Below are positions 1-5,662 of a DNA stretch of 10,969 nucleotides, one piece after another. The position numbers were made by a program, and so were the translations under genes. The stretch's first letter is position 1. Every line of letters begins with the position of its first letter. The stretch is taken from NCBI GenBank assembly GCA_009930445.1, contig RZYD01000055.1:1-10969 (forward strand), read 5' to 3'. Below the pieces are notes generated by a model. That model had not been told where the DNA came from. It made no database searches and worked only from the letters and a program-made list of their open reading frames with translations. Source of the DNA: Bacteroidia bacterium. GTDB lineage: Bacteria > Bacteroidota > Bacteroidia > Bacteroidales > BM520.

Positions 1-536
1 ATAAATAATTCACCTTCATCTTCTGAATCAAGGTTCAGCAATATTTTACTCTTCACGAAACCCGGGGCCAGTTCAGCTGCGCCCGTCAGTCCGGTTTCTT
101 CATCCACGGTAAAAAGGCATTCAATCGGGCCATGCACGATAGCCGGGTCGGTAAGAATTGCCATTTCCGCAGCCATCCCAATACCGTCGTCGGCTCCCAG
201 GGTGGTAGCATTAGCTCTCACCCACTCACCATCAACAATGGGTTCAATGGGATCAACATCAAAATCATGAACTTTATCGGAATTTTTCTCACAAACCATA
301 TCCATATGGCTTTGAAGAACCACAGATTTCCGGTTTTCCATTCCCGGAGTGGCGTCTTTACGAATAATAACATTCCCGATTTCATCGGTAGCATATTCCA
401 AATTGTGCTTCTGAGCAAAATCGGTTAAAAAAGCACGAATCTTTTCTTCTTTCTTTGAGGGGCGTGGAACCTGACATATTTCCTCAAAATAATGCCAGAC
501 CAATGGGGGATCAAGATGACTTAATTTTTTCTTCAT
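1..536 (-). CDS. pepD: Cytosolic M20 family aminoacyl-histidine dipeptidase (PepD), C-terminus cut off by window edge
   Basis: Zinc dipeptidase that cleaves Xaa-His and other dipeptides in the cytoplasm. The first 178 residues are present and the frame is open to base 1; full-length family members are about 480 residues. Visible metal and catalytic motifs are SHMDMV (H77, D79), LGADDGIG (D116), DEETGLTGA (E146, E147) and LLNLDSEDEGELF (D170). These sit three residues before the corresponding residues as I recall them for Vibrio PepD (H80, D82, D119, E149/E150, D173), so every active-site position expected in this part is intact. There is no signal peptide. The ATG at 536 is 5 bases after the rpe stop, so the two genes are very probably co-transcribed. 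No Shine-Dalgarno site is seen. The missing part should hold the lid/dimerisation domain and the last zinc histidine. Confidence 0.93.
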   Translation of the reverse strand, partial: MKKKLSHLDPPLVWHYFEEICQVPRPSKKEEKIRAFLTDFAQKHNLEYATDEIGNVIIRKDATPGMENRKSVVLQSHMDMVCEKNSDKVHDFDVDPIEPIVDGEWVRANATTLGADDGIGMAAEMAILTDPAIVHGPIECLFTVDEETGLTGAAELAPGFVKSKILLNLDSEDEGELF

Positions 537-541
537 AGAAA

Positions 542-1204
542 TTATTTTTGATAAATATTTTTCAGGTCAAAAATTGTACTTACGGGATTTACAGATTGAA
601 AAACAGAACTTCCGGCCACAAGGACATCTGCCCCGGCAGCGATAATATCAGCGGCGTTGGCTTTAGTTACACCCCCATCAACCTGAATCAGGGCTAAAGA
701 GGAGCTTTCGAGGATCATTTTTCTCAATTTCCGTATTTTATCCAGGGTAGAAGGAATAAATTTCTGTCCACCAAATCCAGGATTCACCGACATAATTAAT
801 ACATAATCCAATTCGGATAAAACTTCTTCGAGCAGGGCCACGGGCGTATGGGGATTTAATGCCACGCCTGCCTTAGCGCCCAGTGCTTTTATTGCGGAAA
901 GGGTTCGGTTAAGATGCACAGAAGCCTCATAATGCACGGAGATCCATTCTGCCCCGGCCTTTATAAACGATTCGATATACCTTTCAGGATGGCTAATCAT
1001 CAGATGGACATCCAATGGTTTGGCTGCATGGGCATTAATCGCTTTTACAACAGGAATTCCGAAAGAAATATTGGGAACAAAGACTCCATCCATAATATCC
1101 AGATGAAACCAGTCTGCATCGCTTTGGTTGATCATCTCACACTGCTGCTGCAAATTGGCAAAATCAGCGGACAAAAAAGATGGAGCAATAAGCGGTCTCT
1201 TCAT
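542..1204 (-). CDS. rpe: Ribulose-phosphate 3-epimerase
   Basis: Interconverts D-ribulose 5-phosphate and D-xylulose 5-phosphate in the non-oxidative pentose phosphate pathway; cytoplasmic. The protein is 220 residues, the usual length of this single TIM barrel. All signature segments are present: APSFLSAD with S9 at the N-terminus; FHLDIMDG with metal/catalytic residues H34 and D36; DVHLMI with H67; the phosphate-side loop NPGFGGQKF (141-149); QVDGGV with D176; and the phosphate-binding AGSSVF (197-202). Nothing is truncated or substituted. The ATG start gives the exact family N-terminus. It lies 5 bases upstream of pepD and 124 bases after the lipoprotein gene, with its own promoter-like box (TACCTTTG) in that gap. 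Confidence 0.97.
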   Translation of the reverse strand: MKRPLIAPSFLSADFANLQQQCEMINQSDADWFHLDIMDGVFVPNISFGIPVVKAINAHAAKPLDVHLMISHPERYIESFIKAGAEWISVHYEASVHLNRTLSAIKALGAKAGVALNPHTPVALLEEVLSELDYVLIMSVNPGFGGQKFIPSTLDKIRKLRKMILESSSLALIQVDGGVTKANAADIIAAGADVLVAGSSVFQSVNPVSTIFDLKNIYQK

Positions 1205-1216
1205 ACACTACTAAAT

Positions 1217-1244
1217 TTAAGGACAAAGGTAAAAGTATCCTTAA
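1217..1244. repeat. Inverted repeat around the candidate rpe promoter box
   Basis: TTAAGGA at 1217-1223 is the exact reverse complement of TCCTTAA at 1238-1244, with 14 bases between holding the box CAAAGGTA (TACCTTTG on the minus strand). ATCCTTA also occurs twice, at 1237-1243 and 1247-1253, in a direct repeat with a 10-base period. This could be an operator, but 7-base arms in AT-rich DNA can arise by chance. Confidence 0.3.
1224..1231 (-). promoter_or_regulatory. Candidate Bacteroidota -7 box for rpe-pepD
   Basis: The minus strand reads TACCTTTG, a perfect fit to the Bacteroidota -7 consensus TAnnTTTG, 19 bases before the rpe ATG. I see no TTG at the usual -33 distance, so the match rests on one box. 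If used, the leader would be only about 12-15 bases. The box is enclosed by the inverted repeat TTAAGGA/TCCTTAA. Confidence 0.42.
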
Positions 1245-1328
1245 GAATCCTTACTCTTTTTATAAAAAAACACAAAAAAGAGCTAAAACAGAAAACAGAA
1301 CCGCAGAGACGAACCGCTTAAAACTACA

Positions 1329-1892
1329 TTAAGGTTTAACTTTGGCATTGATACGAAAATGCATATCAATATCCATGTGAGCCCTAACCCCAGCCGGCTC
1401 AGTGGTTCCGGTAATAAATACAACGACCCGATCGTAAACATCCATATCGTTTGCCAGTGTATTGATCACAGACCGCAACTCAAGAACGCCGTCATCCCGA
1501 AGATAATCGTAGAGCGGATAATTTTGTCCTTCTACCAGGGCTGTAATGTCCAGGCTGTAATTTTCGAAAACAGCCAGATTATTACCCAGAGTATCCTGAA
1601 GATACGCATCCACCTCAACAAACTGTGCTTCGTTGTCGTCGTATACATGAAAATTAAGATAGAAACCCTCAATATCAATTACTTCAATTAATCCATTGGC
1701 TTTAATTTCACCAATAGAATCGTTGATAGCTTCACGGGTCAAAGTATCCAATTCATAGATATCACTGGTGGTTTGATCGATGCCAAACTGAACATAATTG
1801 GTAAATGTGGGGAACAAGTAGAGTATTTTTTCCTCACAGGCTGTCATCATCAGTGTAGCGACAACGATCAGAGAAATAAGTATTTTTTTCAT
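1329..1892 (-). CDS. Small lipoprotein of unknown function, coupled to the DUF6588-like gene
   Basis: A 187-residue protein that I do not recognise. It starts with a lipoprotein signal: MKK, a hydrophobic core to about residue 16, then MTAC with the lipidated cysteine at C19. The next residues are E20, E21 and K22; acidic residues just after the cysteine favour outer-membrane and sometimes surface placement in Bacteroidota (inference). The rest is acidic and rich in alternating hydrophobic/polar stretches, suggesting a beta-sandwich (for example around IEGFYLNFHVYDD and DRVVVFITGTTEPAGVRAHM). The ATG shares one base with the stop of the upstream gene (TAATG), and AAGGAG lies 8 bases before it, so translation is probably coupled. 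It is most likely an accessory lipoprotein of the upstream outer-membrane protein; its function is unknown. Confidence 0.88.
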   Translation of the reverse strand: MKKILISLIVVATLMMTACEEKILYLFPTFTNYVQFGIDQTTSDIYELDTLTREAINDSIGEIKANGLIEVIDIEGFYLNFHVYDDNEAQFVEVDAYLQDTLGNNLAVFENYSLDITALVEGQNYPLYDYLRDDGVLELRSVINTLANDMDVYDRVVVFITGTTEPAGVRAHMDIDMHFRINAKVKP

Positions 1893-2821
1893 TACCAGGT
1901 CTCCTTTTCTTGTTTTTCAAGTTCATTAATTCCGATACCCAGACCGGCCGAGAATGTACTTTGGGCTGAGGCATTGTATTCAGCATTTATCTTCACAGGG
2001 CCGGCATTGATGCATGCCCCCAAGGTAGCGCGGACGCTGTTATTCGCCTTTAGATCAAACGTAACCGATTCATATTCAATACGCGTTCCGGAGGATTCTA
2101 TACCAATTCCACCATAGAAGGTAAAAATTGATTGCCGATAGCTGGCCTGTATTGAAATAAGGCTGGCATACACATTTAGGTAATCACGGCTGGTCAGGGT
2201 TGTCCGGTAATAGCCCAATGTGAGGTCAACAGGTATCAGATCGCCGAGGTACTGCGACACTGAATGCCGGATACCCCAACCAAAAAGCTGCAACGCATTG
2301 ACCACGTTAACATCTTCAAGTTCAAAGCTGGATACAAATGGCTTAACGGAAGCATAACGTATCGATAAATCGGTTCCGAAAAGCGAGCCGATGGAAAGCT
2401 GTGGGGTTGCAAAGGGGATATAATTCAACTCCATACCCCCCGGAAAATAATAACGGGTAGATCCCGGACCTTCCACGATTTTTCCATCATTATCACCAAA
2501 TATAGTGGGGACATCCTCCACTGTTGTAGCCGGAAAAAAACTGCCTTCAGTGGTGGCAGTAAACACCTTGGAATTGTCGGGCAGGAAAGCAAACATTGTT
2601 GTCAATCCGACATAAAACTGCGGTTTAATCCCGGGTTGAAGATACGCGTTATGAAACCACCCGGAATTAAGATTGGCTCCCAGCACATCAGCAACAGGCT
2701 GCATAAATTTATTGCCGTTTTCACCGGAATAACGGCTAAGTAAGTCTTCATAATCCTGGGCTCCGGCGACAAATACCGTCATTAACGCCCACACCAATAA
2801 TACAATACGCTTATTCACCAT
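1892..2821 (-). CDS. DUF6588-like outer-membrane beta-barrel protein
   Basis: A 309-residue exported protein with a signal peptide at about 1-21 (hydrophobic core, then AGA before Q22). The early segment with NSGWFHNA (52-59), followed by a strand resembling FYVGLTTMFAFLP and a loop with PTIFG and a glycine/proline-rich GPGSTRYYFPGG, matches what I recall of DUF6588 proteins of Bacteroidota, which are predicted outer-membrane barrels of unknown role. From about 130 to 299 there are repeated amphipathic strands such as VDLTLGYYRT, FTFYGGIGIES and TFSAGLGIGIN. It ends with the polar tail LEKQEKETW rather than an aromatic barrel end. It is first in a two-gene unit with the lipoprotein and is preceded by the best promoter in the window. 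Export and barrel character are well supported; the family name is from memory. Confidence 0.85.
   Translation of the reverse strand: MVNKRIVLLVWALMTVFVAGAQDYEDLLSRYSGENGNKFMQPVADVLGANLNSGWFHNAYLQPGIKPQFYVGLTTMFAFLPDNSKVFTATTEGSFFPATTVEDVPTIFGDNDGKIVEGPGSTRYYFPGGMELNYIPFATPQLSIGSLFGTDLSIRYASVKPFVSSFELEDVNVVNALQLFGWGIRHSVSQYLGDLIPVDLTLGYYRTTLTSRDYLNVYASLISIQASYRQSIFTFYGGIGIESSGTRIEYESVTFDLKANNSVRATLGACINAGPVKINAEYNASAQSTFSAGLGIGINELEKQEKETW
1901..1906 (-). promoter_or_regulatory. Shine-Dalgarno site for the lipoprotein gene
   Basis: The minus strand reads AAGGAG, then 8 bases (ACCTGGTA), then ATG. It is the only clear Shine-Dalgarno sequence noticed here; the other starts have AT-rich leaders, as usual in Bacteroidota. 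It lies inside the last codons of the upstream gene, encoding the lysine-glutamate pair of its tail, and supports the 1892 start. Confidence 0.7.
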
Positions 2822-2839
2822 ATTTTAATTAGTTTAGAA

Positions 2840-2870
2840 CAAAAGTAATCATAGTATTTTATTGATGCAA
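2840..2870 (-). promoter_or_regulatory. Bacteroidota-type promoter for the DUF6588-like/lipoprotein operon
   Basis: On the minus strand TTG (2870-2868) is followed after 20 bases by TACTTTTG (2847-2840), fitting the Bacteroidota promoter pattern TTG-N(about 19-21)-TAnnTTTG in both boxes and spacing. Transcription would begin near 2834, giving a leader of about 13 bases before the ATG at 2821. It falls in the 72-base gap after the PNGase F-like gene, so the two downstream genes can be expressed independently of it. Confidence 0.6.
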
Positions 2871-2893
2871 TATTTTTTTCTGGATTGTGAAGG

Positions 2894-5569
2894 TTAATAG
2901 GGTTTACCAACAAAGAACTCCAACTTTCGCTGAGTGCCCCAATCATACCCCAGATCAAGAATCACGGTCCCGTCCAAGGCACATATTCGCAAACTCCCAT
3001 TCTCCCCCACCTGCTCCGGATCGGAATAATGATTCCACCAGTGGCGAATCATCCCATCTTTATTTTTATCATAGAACACAAAAGAGTATGCACCCCGGAA
3101 AAGGGTTATGGTATCCAGGACAAGCTCGTTTTCCGGATAATGCTCACGTGCTGCGACAATCGTTCCATCCTGAGCGGTGATCATGTAATGATTATCTCCG
3201 GCCCTGCCCAGATTCTGCGTTTTAACTTCAACAACAAAAGTTTCAGGCAAAAACACTGGCTCGGCAACCACCGACAGGTAGGAGTCGTTTAATGGATTTT
3301 CATCACGGCGTCCGTTGGTTCTTCGCACTTCAGCAACAAACGGTTCACCCGAATTCATTTTTTTCCAGGAAGGAGCAGGAAGGATAATTACTTCTTTTTC
3401 GCCTGTTTTCAGGCTGCCTTCCCATTGGAAATGCGTTTTTTTCCCGCTCTGCAACCCATACCTTAAATTCAATTGTGTCAAAGTTTCCGAACCACAATTT
3501 TTTATCCGTATCACAGGGTTTAAACTTACCGGATTGAAGCGGCGGAACTCCTGCTGGTCGGAAGGGGCCATCACCCCATCAATGGCTGCATCATTCCGGA
3601 AATTTGTGGCGCCATATTCAATATATTGCACTGCGATTTCAAAATTGCCGTTTTCTTCGCCATTATCCGTATTATAGGGTTCAATCGCATAATCAAAGGC
3701 AAATATTCCTCTTTTCAGAATAGAATCCGGAACAGGAAAATCATAGGTATCAACAAAAGTCCCAGGACACCAACCCGCACGGTCGAACTGCCAGGTTCCT
3801 CCCTGCGGAAATACAGGATTCATTCCACATTCGCGCCAAACAGACCAATGGAAAAGGGTATCACCATTAAGCAGCACATAGTGTGTTTTGGGGTCCCATT
3901 CACAACAATTATGCGGACCGGCATGGCCATGGCCTGAAATACGCAGGCGCACAGTTGCTTGTTTTGTCTTTCCGTCAACGCGCATCATCTGCAATGAAAG
4001 CTTCTTGTCATCGGCCAGATTTTTGTAAGTATAAGAACCATAAGGATAAACATTTCGCACCTTAAGGATATCCTTCTCCGGTGTACCTTCGATAAAAAGA
4101 AACCGCAAATCCAGTAATTCCTGTCCATTTCCAGCCTGTAAATCCACCTCTCCGGTTAATAGCGGAGCATAATCCGTAACATCGTAAACCCAGGTAAACC
4201 CGTTTAACCCCAAGTCGAGCCGCTTACCATAAGGTGTAATAAAGCGGGCAAGTTCAACCATTTCCTCTTTCTGTACTGTTTCCTCCACATAACGTGTTGT
4301 CCGCTGAAGCAATTTCGCCTTTTCAGCCAAAACTGAATCCACCCGACGACCATTTGCACCATAGATATAATGGGTTCCGGGAAAAACAAAAAGGGTATCC
4401 GTAGCAAGAGCCGGATTCAGGGAGTCATCATAAATCACAAGATGCATCCGGGTATTTCTTACCGAATCGGAAAGGAGCGGCTGTCCGGGTCGTGGCTTCA
4501 CAAAATCGTAAGCCAACCCACCAAAATTCCTGATTTCAGGAACGCCCCATGCCTTGGCATGCATCCGGTTTCCCGAGTAATCAAAAACATCAGTTGCCGT
4601 TTCGTTATAAACAGGATACCAGAGCAAAAGAAAATCTTCTGCAGGCAATTCCCAGGCATCGGGATACATGGCACGCCGGATTTCAGCAACAGTGAGTTCT
4701 TTATTCCACATCATCACTTCATCGAGGCTACCGGAAAAAAACTGTGCCTGATGGTTATCGGAAGCACCAATAGTCAAAGAAGTAATTCCATTCATACTTC
4801 GTTTTCCCGTTTCCTGCTCAGCCAGCAGAACCCCGTTACAATAAACACGTTGTATTCCTGTAAAATTGTTCTTGGTAACGGCATAATGCGTCCAAACTCC
4901 CTTATAATGCATAGGGTCGAGTGGAACAGCAATATTATCGTTTTTACCTGTGCCATACCCGCCGGCATCGAAGTAAAGGGTTCCGTTGTCATAGGGCAAA
5001 TGAAGATTCAACACACGATTTCCCAGGGCATCCGTAGCTTCAAACACTACATCGGCTTTAGGCTGAGAGGCATCGCCAAGTATCCAGAATGCAGCAGTAA
5101 ATTCGTCACGCACCGACGCCAGTGCTTCACCCGGAACCTGCAGGTAATCGTCGCCTTCAAAATAAAGATAATAATCATTCTGTGGGCCATCGGGCTTATA
5201 GTATGAATATACCGACCAGGTGGGCTGATCAGAATAATAATACGACTGCGGAGTCAGATTTTTCACCTTAAACGATGGGTATCCCTTTTTGATTTTTTCC
5301 TCCGAGGCATGAAATACACGAGTATAGGTAGAATAATCCCACTCGCCACAAGGATATTTATCATGGGGTGTAGCTTCGTCACATTTCAATGTATAATACA
5401 TTAAAATCTTTCCATACGGGCTGGTCGCCTCAGGAAAAGAAAACTTAGCCCTACGGGTGGTAATGGAATCGAAAGAAAATGTTTTAATTACAAGAGTATC
5501 GCCCGGACCGGCCATCAGGGAGGAACTCAGCAGGACGAAAAAAAACAAGAATAAATAGCTGTACTTCAT
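2894..5569 (-). CDS. Exported PNGase F-like N-glycan amidase with inserted LamG domain
   Basis: Predicted peptide-N4-(N-acetyl-beta-glucosaminyl)asparagine amidase relative, which would release N-glycans from glycoproteins. It has 891 residues, with a signal peptide at about 1-20. The PNGase F N-domain starts at about 25; CGEWD carries D78, matching catalytic D60 of Elizabethkingia PNGase F. A LamG/concanavalin-like sandwich (about 133-300) and a further beta-rich stretch (about 310-435) interrupt it. It resumes at RFITPY (442-447). The C-domain has ISGHGHAGPH (544-553), CCEW with E557 (= E206) and DRAGWCPG (596-603, R597 = R248). Cysteine pairs 63/74 and 581/601 match PNGase F disulfides; the 204-208 pair is lost (D559). 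The counterpart of E118 is not evident. The C-terminal beta domain (about 770-891) has a DKNKDG calcium-type loop (834-839). No canonical type IX secretion tail is recognised. Glycan release is likely but unproven. Confidence 0.88.
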   Translation of the reverse strand: MKYSYLFLFFFVLLSSSLMAGPGDTLVIKTFSFDSITTRRAKFSFPEATSPYGKILMYYTLKCDEATPHDKYPCGEWDYSTYTRVFHASEEKIKKGYPSFKVKNLTPQSYYYSDQPTWSVYSYYKPDGPQNDYYLYFEGDDYLQVPGEALASVRDEFTAAFWILGDASQPKADVVFEATDALGNRVLNLHLPYDNGTLYFDAGGYGTGKNDNIAVPLDPMHYKGVWTHYAVTKNNFTGIQRVYCNGVLLAEQETGKRSMNGITSLTIGASDNHQAQFFSGSLDEVMMWNKELTVAEIRRAMYPDAWELPAEDFLLLWYPVYNETATDVFDYSGNRMHAKAWGVPEIRNFGGLAYDFVKPRPGQPLLSDSVRNTRMHLVIYDDSLNPALATDTLFVFPGTHYIYGANGRRVDSVLAEKAKLLQRTTRYVEETVQKEEMVELARFITPYGKRLDLGLNGFTWVYDVTDYAPLLTGEVDLQAGNGQELLDLRFLFIEGTPEKDILKVRNVYPYGSYTYKNLADDKKLSLQMMRVDGKTKQATVRLRISGHGHAGPHNCCEWDPKTHYVLLNGDTLFHWSVWRECGMNPVFPQGGTWQFDRAGWCPGTFVDTYDFPVPDSILKRGIFAFDYAIEPYNTDNGEENGNFEIAVQYIEYGATNFRNDAAIDGVMAPSDQQEFRRFNPVSLNPVIRIKNCGSETLTQLNLRYGLQSGKKTHFQWEGSLKTGEKEVIILPAPSWKKMNSGEPFVAEVRRTNGRRDENPLNDSYLSVVAEPVFLPETFVVEVKTQNLGRAGDNHYMITAQDGTIVAAREHYPENELVLDTITLFRGAYSFVFYDKNKDGMIRHWWNHYSDPEQVGENGSLRICALDGTVILDLGYDWGTQRKLEFFVGKPY

Positions 5570-5612
5570 AATTACGGTATTTAATTATCTATATTTCCCC
5601 ATTACCAGAAAT

Positions 5613-5640
5613 CAAAATTTTAGATGTAACTATCTGACAA
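5613..5640 (-). promoter_or_regulatory. Weak candidate promoter for the PNGase F-like gene
   Basis: In the 93-base gap the minus strand has TTG (5640-5638), 17 bases, then AAATTTTG (5620-5613), one mismatch from TAnnTTTG. A start near 5607 would leave a leader of about 38 bases. No terminator-like hairpin is seen after the GH38-like gene, so read-through from that gene is equally possible. Confidence 0.25.
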
Positions 5641-5662
5641 CAGGGTCGTTTCGTATTCAGAT

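Noticed and set aside
1254..1282. Inverted repeat CTCTTTTT/AAAAAGAG as a terminator after the lipoprotein gene
   Set aside because: The stem is almost all A-T with a 13-base loop, too weak for an intrinsic terminator; A/T runs in this gap make such pairing likely by chance.
914..1321. Plus-strand open frame of 135 codons over rpe and the gap upstream of it
   Set aside because: It is antisense to the fully conserved rpe gene for most of its length and ends in low-complexity lysine-rich sequence from the A-rich gap.
4370..5206. Long plus-strand open frame (278 codons) antisense to the PNGase F-like gene
   Set aside because: It lies wholly opposite a well-supported gene, shows no family motif, signal or domain, and has the composition of a shadow frame.
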